From positions 40,487 to 104,486 of the forward strand of contig JAJDWX010000040.1 in the NCBI GenBank assembly GCA_022825385.1: a DNA stretch of 64,000 bases, written 5' to 3'. The number at the start of each line of letters is the position of its first letter. Position 1 is the first letter of the stretch. The stretch comes from Rhodothermales bacterium (GTDB taxonomy: Bacteria > Bacteroidota > Rhodothermia > Rhodothermales > VXPQ01). Positions 30,558 to 40,693 of the stretch are shown one piece after another. Below the pieces are notes generated by a model. It was not told the DNA's origin. It did no database searches and saw nothing but the letters and a program-made list of their open reading frames with translations. The translations under genes and the position numbers were made by a program.

Positions 30558-31031
30558 TCAGGAACGAGGTTCCGGCGCCGCGAGCACGATGATGGTCAAA
30601 CGGCTCACGCCCACAAGCGCGCCGGCGGCGTTTTCGATGCGAATTTCCCAGACGTGCGTGCTTCGCCCGATGTGCAAGGGGCGCGCCGTGCCCGTGACTT
30701 CGCCGGGGGCGGGCGCCTGCCGAATATGATTTACGGAAATGTCCAGGCCCAGACAACGCTTTCTGGACCGGTCCACGCACAGCCAGGCCGCCACGCTCCC
30801 CAATGTTTCCGCAAACGCGGCAGACGCCCCTCCATGCATGATGCCCCGGGGCTGCATGGTGCGCTCGTCTACCGGCATGACGCCGCGCAGAAAATCGGGG
30901 CCAATCTCCGTAAACCGGATGCCGAGGTGGGAAGCAAGCGTACCCTCGGTCATGGCGGCAAGCGCGTCGAGGTCGAGCGCGTCGAACCAGATGGGCGCCG
31001 CAGCGGATTTTTGCGAAGTGGGTTTACGCAT
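30558..31031 (-). CDS. PaaI-like hotdog-fold thioesterase
   Basis: MQPRGIMHGGASAAFAETLGSVAAW; LGLDISVNHIRQAPAPGEVTGTARPLHIGRSTHVWEIRI. Confidence 0.88.
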   Translation of the reverse strand: MRKPTSQKSAAAPIWFDALDLDALAAMTEGTLASHLGIRFTEIGPDFLRGVMPVDERTMQPRGIMHGGASAAFAETLGSVAAWLCVDRSRKRCLGLDISVNHIRQAPAPGEVTGTARPLHIGRSTHVWEIRIENAAGALVGVSRLTIIVLAAPEPRS

Positions 31032-31033
31032 TA

Positions 31034-31109
31034 TGGAGCGGAAGACGGGATTCGAACCCGCGACCTTTTGCATGGCAAGCAAATGCTCTACCAACTGAGC
31101 TACTTCCGC
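31034..31109 (-). tRNA. tRNA-Gly(GCC)
   Basis: Reverse complement GCGGAAGTAGCTCAGTTGGTAGAGCATTTGCTTGCCATGCAAAAGGTCGCGGGTTCGAATCCCGTCTTCCGCTCCA; anticodon GCC, CCA encoded. Confidence 0.96.
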
Positions 31110-31259
31110 AGAATCCCAAAACGGAACGGCCTAAAAAACGCAACGAAGGCATACATGTTCCCCGCAGTGGCAAACCTGAAGATACGGCGATGAAAGCTGT
31201 TTTGCTCCGTGCTTAACGTTCGCCGCACAGGCTCTCAAGCAAAAGCGCAAGCAACAGGG

Positions 31260-31356
31260 TCTGGGGCGCGCATTTTCACGAAACATAGGGCCCGGGATCG
31301 GCTGCTCCCTCGTAGCCTACCGCACGTTTATGTTTCGTGAAAATGCGTGTCCCAGG
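31260..31356. repeat. 28-bp near-perfect inverted repeat around a 41-bp spacer
   Basis: CGCATTTTCACGAAACATA (31269-31287) and its exact reverse complement (31329-31347), extended to 25/28. Confidence 0.85.
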
Positions 31357-31404
31357 CCCAGGCTATCGCCGCCTTAATTTTTAAGGAACGCGCCAGGACA
31401 ACGT

Positions 31405-32490
31405 CTATTCCGCACCCGTAGCAACCTCCGCAAACGCCGCCCGTCTTGCCAGGCGCCCCTGCTTGGCCAGCAATTCGGCGTTGAGCACGGCGCCGCCCGC
31501 AGCGCCCCGGATCGTGTTGTGCGAAAGGACGATAAATTTCACGTCCAGGACTTCGCAGGGACGAATGCGGCCGACGGACACGGTCATGCCGCGCCCCAGA
31601 CCGACATGCCGACGGGGCTGGGGAAAACGTTCGTCCTCGAAGACTTCGATGAATCGCGCAGGGGCCGTCGGCAGGCCATAGTCCGCGATCGGGCTGCGCC
31701 ACGCGCGCAAGGCGCTTTTTACGTCTTCCGCCTGCACCTTGCCCGGAAACCGCACGGAAACCGCCTCCAGGTGCCCTTCGAGGACGGGCGCCCGCGTACA
31801 CTGCGCGCTGATGCGCAGCCCCGCCGGATCGATGCGGCCCTCCGTCAGGCGGCCCAGCAACTTGTTGGGCTCCGTAACCACCTTGTCCTCTTCGCCTGCG
31901 ATATACGGCACCACGTTGCCCAGCGCATCCAGCGAAGACACGCCCGGATACCCGGCCCCCGATAGCGCCTGCATGGTCACCACATGCACCGCATCGACGC
32001 CGAAACGGTCGAAGAGCGGCTTGAGCGCGCACACCAGGCCGACCGTACTGCAATTCGGGTTCGTAACGATAAATCCGTCGCCGCGGTCCTGAAAATCGAT
32101 CAGCCCCGTATGGTCCGGGTTCACTTCGGGAATGAGCAGCGGAACGTCTTCGGCCATGCGGTAATTGCTCGCATTCGAAATCACCGGATAGCCCGCCCGC
32201 GCAAAAAGCGGCTCGATCTCCCCCGCCGCGGACGAATCCAGGCCCGAGAATACGAAATCGGCGTCGAGGTCCGGCGCAGCCGCCACGACCTCCATGCCTG
32301 CGATGCGCGGCGGAATAGCCGAGGACCCGATCCAGTTCGCCGCGTCCGCATACCGCTTCCCGGCGGAACGCGCCGAAGCGGCGAGGGCCGTAATCTCGAA
32401 CCAGGGATGTCCGTCGAGGACTTCAATGAATTTCTGGCCTACCGCGCCGGTAGCGCCAAGGATGCCCACCCGGAGTTTTTCCTTCGTCAT
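31405..32490 (-). CDS. asd: Aspartate-semialdehyde dehydrogenase
   Basis: LRVGILGATGAVGQKFIEVLDGHPWFEI; TNPNCSTVGLVCALKPLFDRFG. Confidence 0.94.
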   Translation of the reverse strand: MTKEKLRVGILGATGAVGQKFIEVLDGHPWFEITALAASARSAGKRYADAANWIGSSAIPPRIAGMEVVAAAPDLDADFVFSGLDSSAAGEIEPLFARAGYPVISNASNYRMAEDVPLLIPEVNPDHTGLIDFQDRGDGFIVTNPNCSTVGLVCALKPLFDRFGVDAVHVVTMQALSGAGYPGVSSLDALGNVVPYIAGEEDKVVTEPNKLLGRLTEGRIDPAGLRISAQCTRAPVLEGHLEAVSVRFPGKVQAEDVKSALRAWRSPIADYGLPTAPARFIEVFEDERFPQPRRHVGLGRGMTVSVGRIRPCEVLDVKFIVLSHNTIRGAAGGAVLNAELLAKQGRLARRAAFAEVATGAE

Positions 32491-32583
32491 TCGCTTTGTT
32501 TCGTACGTTGCCATTCGGCGGCGGCGGGGTAAAACAAGGCGTACGCCATGGCATCCTGCCGAACGCCCGCAACGCCTGCGACC

Positions 32584-33660
32584 TCAAACGCCCATAAGTT
32601 TCTCGCTCCGAACCCCACGCGCGCGCGACGGTTCCGGGCGCCGCAACTCGTCCGCTATCCACGAACGAAGGATCCGGTCCAATTGCGCGAATTCGATCAG
32701 GAACGCATCGTGTCCGGCAGGCGAGCGAATGACTTCGAGCCGGGCGCCAGGAACGAGCGAAGCCAGCTCCTCCTGTTCGGCCAATGGATACAACACGTCG
32801 GTATCCACGCCTATCACCAGCGTTTTGCGATCTATGCCGCGCAAAACGTCCGCGTAGTCTCCGCGTCCTCGCGCTACGTCGTGCGTATCCATTTGCCGGG
32901 TGAGATGCACGTAACAATTGGCGTCGAATCGATCCGCCAGTTTGGCGCCCTGGTAACGCAGATAGCTCTCGACGGCGAACAGATCGTCGCCGGTTTCCTG
33001 GAGATTTCGTCCGAATCGCGCGGCAAGCGAACCCGGAGACCGGTACGTGAGCATGGCGATCATGCGCGCCGCAGCCAGGCCTTGCCGGGGCTGTTCCGCG
33101 TAGCGGCCGCCGTTCCAGCCGGCGTCCGCGTAGATGGCCTGCCGCTGCGCCTCGCTGAATCCGATGCACCAGGCGGAATGCCGCCCTCCTGCCGCGATCG
33201 GCGCGACGCCGTCCACGAAATCGTCCTCGAAGGCCCATTCCAGCGCCTGCATGCCGCCCATGGACCCCCCAAGCGCGCACAGCGCCCGGCGCGCGCCAAG
33301 CGTTTCCAGCGCCCGGCGGTGCGCCCGCACCGTATCGCGAATCGTTATGGCCGGGAAGGCGGGGCCGTACGGACCGCCCGTCTCGGGGTTAATCGAGACG
33401 GGCGAGGCCGAACCGTACGGCGACCCCAATACATTCAGGCATACGACGAAGAACCGGTTCGTATCGAGCGTTCGACCCGGCCCGATAAGCGGTCCCCACC
33501 AATCGTCCGCCGCCGAACTGCCCGTCAGGGCATGGCAAACGACGATGGCGTTGTCGCCTTGCGCATTCAGTTCGCCCCAGGACGAAAACGCGACGGACAC
33601 ATCCGTCATCGTACGTCCCGATTCAAGCTGGAGCGACGGAAGCCTGATTGCCTCAGCCAT
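32584..33660 (-). CDS. metX: Homoserine O-acetyltransferase
   Basis: FFVVCLNVLGSPYGSASPVSINPETGGPYG; ALGGSMGGMQALEWAF; DTDVLYPLAEQEEL. Confidence 0.93.
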   Translation of the reverse strand: MAEAIRLPSLQLESGRTMTDVSVAFSSWGELNAQGDNAIVVCHALTGSSAADDWWGPLIGPGRTLDTNRFFVVCLNVLGSPYGSASPVSINPETGGPYGPAFPAITIRDTVRAHRRALETLGARRALCALGGSMGGMQALEWAFEDDFVDGVAPIAAGGRHSAWCIGFSEAQRQAIYADAGWNGGRYAEQPRQGLAAARMIAMLTYRSPGSLAARFGRNLQETGDDLFAVESYLRYQGAKLADRFDANCYVHLTRQMDTHDVARGRGDYADVLRGIDRKTLVIGVDTDVLYPLAEQEELASLVPGARLEVIRSPAGHDAFLIEFAQLDRILRSWIADELRRPEPSRARGVRSEKLMGV

Positions 33661-33677
33661 GAATCGATTCGCTGTCT

Positions 33678-35075
<1,398 letters not shown>

Positions 35076-35143
35076 TCAGAGGCTCTTCCCGAAGAGATGG
35101 AGGCTGCAAGCGGCGCAGCCTTCGCGCCGGACAGGAGGGGCAT

Positions 35144-35178
35144 AAAAAAACCCCTTCCGCGCCGACGGGCGGAAGAGG
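35144..35178 (-). terminator. Rho-independent terminator (expression platform) before metY
   Basis: Minus strand CCTCTTCCGCCCGTCGGCGCGGAAGGGGTTTTTTT. Confidence 0.88.
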
Positions 35179-35209
35179 CGGTGTCCTTTCGGACAGGGAA
35201 TCTCTCCCG

Positions 35210-35359
35210 CTCATCTTTCCTCGCGGGTTTCCGGGACGCCTGGAGCGTCGCGAAGCGAGGCAGGACTTGGCACCTTTCCTGCCCGGCGGGTAGGTCCCGA
35301 CCGAACAAGGCGGTTGCCAGGGCTTCAAAGGGCCTGCACCCTCCACCCTTCTGGATGAG
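35210..35359 (-). promoter_or_regulatory. SAM-I type riboswitch aptamer
   Basis: Minus strand CTCATCCAGAAGGGTGGAGGGTGCAGGCCCTTTGAAGCCCTGGCAACC...GGTGCCAAGTCCTGCC...GATGAG; conserved core and P1 pairing. Confidence 0.9.
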
Positions 35360-35507
35360 CTATCTGAAACATCGTTTCATGGGCCTTGAAACAGGCGCGT
35401 TCCGGCGAGGTTCCCGAAAACGGAAATTTTTTTCGAAGGCCTGTTTTAAGGGGAAGGGCACATGGGCGCACAGGAAATCTGGCGCCTGTCGTGGGGCAGC
35501 CTGCGCC

Positions 35508-36488
35508 CTACAGCGTTCCCAGGCAATAATCGCCCCCGTTCCGCTGTATGTAATCGAAGAACGGGGTGTCGGCGACGGCCTTCCCGGAGGGATATAAAGC
35601 CATCTCTTCATTGTATCCCCCTACCACCAGGCCATATCCGTTCTCCACGTTCGAAAGCGTACCTGGATAAACCCGTACGCGTTCGTCCGACAGATCGGCT
35701 CCCGGCGGATCCCAATCAGAACTCCCGATCGTGACCTCCAATCGCAGGCCCAGCAAGGCCAAACCATCCTGAGCCGGATTCTCGAATTCGAGCATCCATT
35801 CCTCATAATGATCCTCATAATAATATGATCGCATGGTTTCATAAAAAATATTTAAATCGACAGTGAATTCCCATCCCTTATCTATTTTTTCCTCGGCGCC
35901 CTGGTGTGAAATAGTATACTGCTTACGCGGAGTATTACATACCGTATCGGGATTATCTTTATGGTAAAATGATACATCGTATACGGTTTCTATTCGTGGC
36001 AGAACGAAAGACATATCATCAAGGCCCAAAACACGCACATACAGGTCCCTGGTACTCGAGTCGTAATTTTCAACGCGTACTTCTCCAGGAACCTCCACAT
36101 TTACGACGCTCCGCTCCCCGTCGGAGCGCACCACTTCCATACGATGACGACTCCCGTACCCGGGCGTAAAATCGGCCCAATAGATATGATCCAGTTGCCC
36201 CGTAGCGTTGGCCGTCACCGAATCTCGCCATACATAGGCCTTGCCGCTACCCAAGTCGGTTGAGGTAACGACCGCATCAAGCGCCTCTCCCGTTTCCGGG
36301 AAAAGCAGGTCTTCCACAGAGCCCACAAGCACCGTCTGCATAGGCAGTCGGGGATTAAAAACACCGTACAGCGAAAACGGTTCATCTACCTCGGTCGGTC
36401 CCGCCACATCCTCCTCGCATCCGACAAGGAACACAAAAAGCAACAAAGACCCGGCGTAAAAGAAATTTCGTACATTCAGAGACTGCAT
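35508..36488 (-). CDS. DUF4249-like outer-membrane lipoprotein
   Basis: Lipobox LVGC; YGVFNPRLPMQTVLVGSVEDLL...; Bacteroidota-type domain. Confidence 0.65.
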   Translation of the reverse strand: MQSLNVRNFFYAGSLLLFVFLVGCEEDVAGPTEVDEPFSLYGVFNPRLPMQTVLVGSVEDLLFPETGEALDAVVTSTDLGSGKAYVWRDSVTANATGQLDHIYWADFTPGYGSRHRMEVVRSDGERSVVNVEVPGEVRVENYDSSTRDLYVRVLGLDDMSFVLPRIETVYDVSFYHKDNPDTVCNTPRKQYTISHQGAEEKIDKGWEFTVDLNIFYETMRSYYYEDHYEEWMLEFENPAQDGLALLGLRLEVTIGSSDWDPPGADLSDERVRVYPGTLSNVENGYGLVVGGYNEEMALYPSGKAVADTPFFDYIQRNGGDYCLGTL

Positions 36489-36513
36489 TATATTGCCGTT
36501 CCGAAGACTTGGC

Positions 36514-36954
36514 CTACCAGGGTGCAGTATCAAGTTCGGCAACACCTCCACCTATGCCGCCTGAATATTTAATTCCTATAATCACGATTCTACTGGTAGG
36601 TGCAACGGTATTGATCCTAGACCCGCCTGAACAACCACGATAAATGCATGTTGCTCTTGCAATTTCCTTTCGAGACCCATTATACTGCACCTCATAAACA
36701 TAGAAATGAGTAGGGTTGGGGCCTCCTACGGGAGCACTAAAGCCCACCTGAAAATGTGTACATGCTCCTACGACACCAGTGTCGGAGGTTCGAACTACAT
36801 AGCCAGATCCTGTATGGATCTGCACAGTGGCGGACGGGCAATACCCCGCGCCTGCCGCATTACCGGATTCGGGGGAAACGTCCGCAGGCGCATGCGAGCC
36901 AAGCAGGAAGGGAAGCGTCAGGAAAATGGCCAGCGGGCCGATCAAGCGTTTCAT
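36514..36954 (-). CDS. Small secreted protein of unknown function
   Basis: Signal peptide MKRLIGPLAIFLTLPFLLGSHA; four Cys, Gly-rich C-terminus. Confidence 0.5.
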   Translation of the reverse strand: MKRLIGPLAIFLTLPFLLGSHAPADVSPESGNAAGAGYCPSATVQIHTGSGYVVRTSDTGVVGACTHFQVGFSAPVGGPNPTHFYVYEVQYNGSRKEIARATCIYRGCSGGSRINTVAPTSRIVIIGIKYSGGIGGGVAELDTAPW

Positions 36955-37220
36955 GGTGCATGTCGGTTTGGTTACACAAGACGTAAAGCGCATGGGCGAA
37001 CCCATGTTTGAATCATACATTCTCTCAGAACGAAACGCAAGGGCTTCATTCATTTTTCAACGAAAAATCTCGCCTCGACTTCATGAAGGCCCCTGCCTTC
37101 GCATGGTTTCTGTCCGTATCTTGTCCAATGCGCCGCGGACGCAAAAGGCGACATTAGCGCGAAACGGATCGCCCGCGGCGCAAGGACCCGCTTCCCGTAC
37201 TGCTCATCCTTTCCTTCCAC

Positions 37221-38102
37221 ATGACGCAAACCCGAATCATAGACGGACGCGCCGTAGCGCAAGCCGTTCGCGAAGAAGTCCGCGAAGAAGTCTCGACCTG
37301 GATTGCGCAAGGGCGCCCGGCCCCGCGCCTTGCGGTCGTACTGGTTGGAAACCATCCGGCCTCGGCCTCCTACGTACGCGGCAAACGCAAAGCTTCCGCC
37401 GAAGCAGGCGTGGAAAGCGAAACGCTGGTCCGCGACGAAAACATATCCGAAGAGGCGCTGCTGGACCTCGTCCGTACGCTCAACGCGGACCAGGAAATCG
37501 ACGGAATACTCGTGCAATTGCCGCTCCCGGAGCATATTTCCGAAAAACGAATCATCCACGCCATCGATCCGGCAAAAGACGTGGACGGATTTCATCCCGA
37601 AAACGTAGGGCGCCTGCTGATCGGAGACCCGGCGTTCGTGTCCGCCACGCCGGCGGGGATCATGGAATTGCTTTCCCGCGCCGGAATCGCGCTGCGCGGC
37701 CAGCGGGCCGTCGTCGTGGGGCGGTCGAATATCGTGGGGAAACCCCTCGCGGCCTTGCTCATGCAACGCGGAACGGACGCCACGGTGACGGTCTGCCACA
37801 GCCGGACGCAGCGCATCGAAGAAATTACGCGAGAAGCCGATATCCTGGTGGCCGCCATAGGCCGGGCCGGATTCGTTACCCGAAATATGGTGAAGCCCGG
37901 CGCCGCGGTCATCGACGTGGGGATCAACCGGGTGGAGGACCCGACGCGGGCGCGAGGCTATCGGCTGGCGGGGGACGTGGATTTCGACGACGTACTGGAG
38001 CAGGCCGGACATATCACGCCCGTGCCTGGCGGCGTAGGCCCCATGACGATCGCCATGTTGCTTCGGAACACGCTGGCCGCCGCGCAGGGAGCGTACCGAT
38101 AG
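37221..38102 (+). CDS. folD: Methylenetetrahydrofolate dehydrogenase/cyclohydrolase
   Basis: YVRGKRKASAEAGVE; DGILVQLPLPEHI; VVVGRSNIVGKPLAALL; PVPGGVGPMTIAMLL. Confidence 0.95.
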   Translation: MTQTRIIDGRAVAQAVREEVREEVSTWIAQGRPAPRLAVVLVGNHPASASYVRGKRKASAEAGVESETLVRDENISEEALLDLVRTLNADQEIDGILVQLPLPEHISEKRIIHAIDPAKDVDGFHPENVGRLLIGDPAFVSATPAGIMELLSRAGIALRGQRAVVVGRSNIVGKPLAALLMQRGTDATVTVCHSRTQRIEEITREADILVAAIGRAGFVTRNMVKPGAAVIDVGINRVEDPTRARGYRLAGDVDFDDVLEQAGHITPVPGGVGPMTIAMLLRNTLAAAQGAYR

Positions 38103-38295
38103 AAACCATAAGGCAACATTCCGTATCTATAATGTCTGCTATGGAAACGTTCTGCCGTTGACCGGCGTACCAGCCAAAATCACCATACGCTCACGCCCCC
38201 ATGCATGCATCCCGCGCCGATAGAAACCGTTTCGCCGTCTCCCCGCTGCGTCTGCGACGAGGAGACCTTCCTTGCATGTGGAGAAGCGCTTCGCC

Positions 38296-38343
38296 ATGAC
38301 AACCGCAGGGGCTGCCCTGGCCAAATTGCTCGTACAGCGCTGA
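38296..38343 (+). CDS. Candidate leader peptide MTTAGAALAKLLVQR upstream of argG
   Basis: ATG 38296, GGAG upstream; final codons CGC TGA form part of the 5' arm of the terminator. Confidence 0.35.
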   Translation: MTTAGAALAKLLVQR

Positions 38344-38367
38344 TTCACCCGGGTCAGCGCTTTTTTT
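38336..38367 (+). terminator. Rho-independent terminator / possible attenuator upstream of argG
   Basis: AGCGCTGATTC-ACCC-GGGTCAGCGCT then TTTTTT; 8 Watson-Crick pairs plus GU/GC extension. Confidence 0.82.
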
Positions 38368-38424
38368 GTACCGCGCCCCCTCCCTGCGCCACACCCTCTT
38401 TTTTCTTTTTACTGCATTGACGCC

Positions 38425-39660
38425 ATGGCCATAGTCCTTGCTTTCAGCGGCGGCCTCGATACGTCTTTTTGCGTACCGTATCTCGCCGAAACCTTCGACG
38501 AACCGGTCTATACGGTTACGGTCAATACCGGCGGCCTTTCCGAAAAAGACGCGCAAGCCGTCGAAGCGCGCGCCCGGACGCTGGGCGCCGCCCGGCACAT
38601 CCTCGTCGACGCCCGGAAAACCCTCTACGACGATCACCTGAGCTACCTGATCAAGGGAAATGTGCTGCGCGGCGGCGTATATCCGCTGTGCGTAGGGCCG
38701 GAACGGGTAACCCAGGCCCGCATGGTGGTGCAAGCGGCGCGAGAAACAGGGGCGCGGGCCATCGCCCACGGATCCACCGGCGCCGGAAACGATCAGGTCC
38801 GCTTCGACGTCGCCACGCGCCTCCTGGCGGAAGATCTGGATATTTTGACCCCCATCCGGTCCCTCGGGCTGGATCGCGAGCAAACGACCGCTTTTTTGCA
38901 GGAACGCGGCTTCGAGGTGCCCCGCAAAACCACGGTGTGGTCCATCAACCGGGGCCTGTGGGGCGCCACGATCGGGGGAGGCGAAACGCTGACCCCCGCC
39001 GACCCGCTGCCGGAAGAAGGATGGGCGGACACGGTAACGCCTTCGCAGGCGCCCGATGCCGGGCAGGAATGGGTTATCGGGTTCGAGGCGGGCCTGCCCG
39101 TCTCGCTGAACGGATCGCCCATGGATCCGGTCGCGCTCGTTGAAACGCTCAATGCCGAAGGGGCGGCGCACGGCGTGGGAAGAGGCATGCACACGGGCGA
39201 TACGATCCTTGGCGTCAAGGGGCGCGTGGCCTTCGAGGCGCCTGCGCCGGCCCTCCTGATTCCGGCCCACCGGGAACTGGAAAAAATCGTGCTGACCAGC
39301 CGCCAGCGCTTCCAGAAAGACCATCTGGCGGATTATTATGGACAGATGCTGCACGAAGGACACTATTTCGATCCAGTCATGCGAGACATAGAGGCCCTCG
39401 TCGATTCGTCGCAACAACGCGTTACCGGCGCGGTGCGGGCGAAGGCGCGTCAGGGATGCGTCGAAATACGGGGATGCGAAAGCCCCTGGTCCATGTTCGA
39501 TCTGGACGTGGCGGTCTATGGCGAAACGAACGCTTTGTGGGACGGACGGGACGCCGAAGGATTTACGCAGATTTACGGCGTACAGGCGCTCTTGGCGCGC
39601 AGGGCGCGGCGGCAAGCGGAAAACGCGGCTGAAAAACCTTCCGAGGAACGACATGAATAG
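38425..39660 (+). CDS. argG: Argininosuccinate synthase
   Basis: VLAFSGGLDTSFCVPYL; ARAIAHGSTGAGNDQVRFD. Confidence 0.95.
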   Translation: MAIVLAFSGGLDTSFCVPYLAETFDEPVYTVTVNTGGLSEKDAQAVEARARTLGAARHILVDARKTLYDDHLSYLIKGNVLRGGVYPLCVGPERVTQARMVVQAARETGARAIAHGSTGAGNDQVRFDVATRLLAEDLDILTPIRSLGLDREQTTAFLQERGFEVPRKTTVWSINRGLWGATIGGGETLTPADPLPEEGWADTVTPSQAPDAGQEWVIGFEAGLPVSLNGSPMDPVALVETLNAEGAAHGVGRGMHTGDTILGVKGRVAFEAPAPALLIPAHRELEKIVLTSRQRFQKDHLADYYGQMLHEGHYFDPVMRDIEALVDSSQQRVTGAVRAKARQGCVEIRGCESPWSMFDLDVAVYGETNALWDGRDAEGFTQIYGVQALLARRARRQAENAAEKPSEERHE

Positions 39661-40681
39661 CCAGCGCCACAGGACCGCGCTGCTTCACGGCGCAGGATAT
39701 ACGGGCGGCGAACTGATCCGCCTGCTCCTTGCCCATCCTGCCGTCCGACTGCATGCGGTCACCAGCCGGTCCTGCGCCGGAGAGCCGCTGTGGCGCGCGC
39801 ACCCGCGTCTGCGCGGCCAGACGGACCTGGTCTTCAGCGATCCGGACGCGTTCGACGCCGCCGAGGCGGACAGCATCTTCATTGCGGCGGAACATGGCCA
39901 AAGCGCCCGCCTCGCCGCCGCCTTGCTCGCGGACGGCTTCGACGGCATACTTATCGACCTGAGCGCGGATTTTCGGCTCGACCGGGCGGGCCTCTACGAA
40001 ACCTGGTACGATTTCGAACATCCGGCGCCCGACCTGCTCTCGTCCTTCGCCTATGGCCTCCCGGAGCTTTGCGCCCCGTATCCGCCCGGGACAAGGCGCA
40101 TTGCGAATCCGGGGTGCTTCGCCACGGGCGTCACGCTGGCGCTATGGCCGGCGGCGCGGCATATGGACCGAATGGACGCTTTCGTAACGGCCTGGACCGG
40201 CGCTTCGGGTTCGGGCGCGCGGCCCAAAGCCACGACCCACTTTCCAACCCGGGAGGGGAACGCGCGGGCCTACAAGGCGCTATGTCATCAGCATCTCCCC
40301 GAAATACAGCAAATGCTGGGCCCTGGCGCCACCATTCGCTTCGTGCCCGTTTCCGGCCCCTGGAGCCGAGGCATCTGGGGCGTGGCGGATATTCCGCTCC
40401 CGGCGGGCGTCGCCGCAGCCGACGTAGACGCATGGTATGCGGAAGCCTATGCGGACTGCCCGCTCGTCCGGCGCTATCCGGGCGCGCTTCCGGAACTTCG
40501 GTTCGCCGCGCATTCGCCGTTCTGCGACATCGGGTGGATGGTGCGGGACGGACGCCTGCTGGTCGGATTCGCAGAAGACAACCTGATCAAGGGCGCCTCG
40601 GGACAAGCCATCCAGAACCTGAACCTGCTCATTGGCTTGCCGGAAGCGACGGGCCTTTTGCCTCGTCCGCAAGCATCCTGA
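39653..40681 (+). CDS. argC: N-acetyl-gamma-glutamyl-phosphate reductase
   Basis: LLHGAGYTGGELIRLLLAHP; IANPGCFATGVTLAL; overlaps argG by 8 bp. Confidence 0.93.
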   Translation: MNSQRHRTALLHGAGYTGGELIRLLLAHPAVRLHAVTSRSCAGEPLWRAHPRLRGQTDLVFSDPDAFDAAEADSIFIAAEHGQSARLAAALLADGFDGILIDLSADFRLDRAGLYETWYDFEHPAPDLLSSFAYGLPELCAPYPPGTRRIANPGCFATGVTLALWPAARHMDRMDAFVTAWTGASGSGARPKATTHFPTREGNARAYKALCHQHLPEIQQMLGPGATIRFVPVSGPWSRGIWGVADIPLPAGVAAADVDAWYAEAYADCPLVRRYPGALPELRFAAHSPFCDIGWMVRDGRLLVGFAEDNLIKGASGQAIQNLNLLIGLPEATGLLPRPQAS

Positions 40682-40693
40682 CCCACTCGGAAT

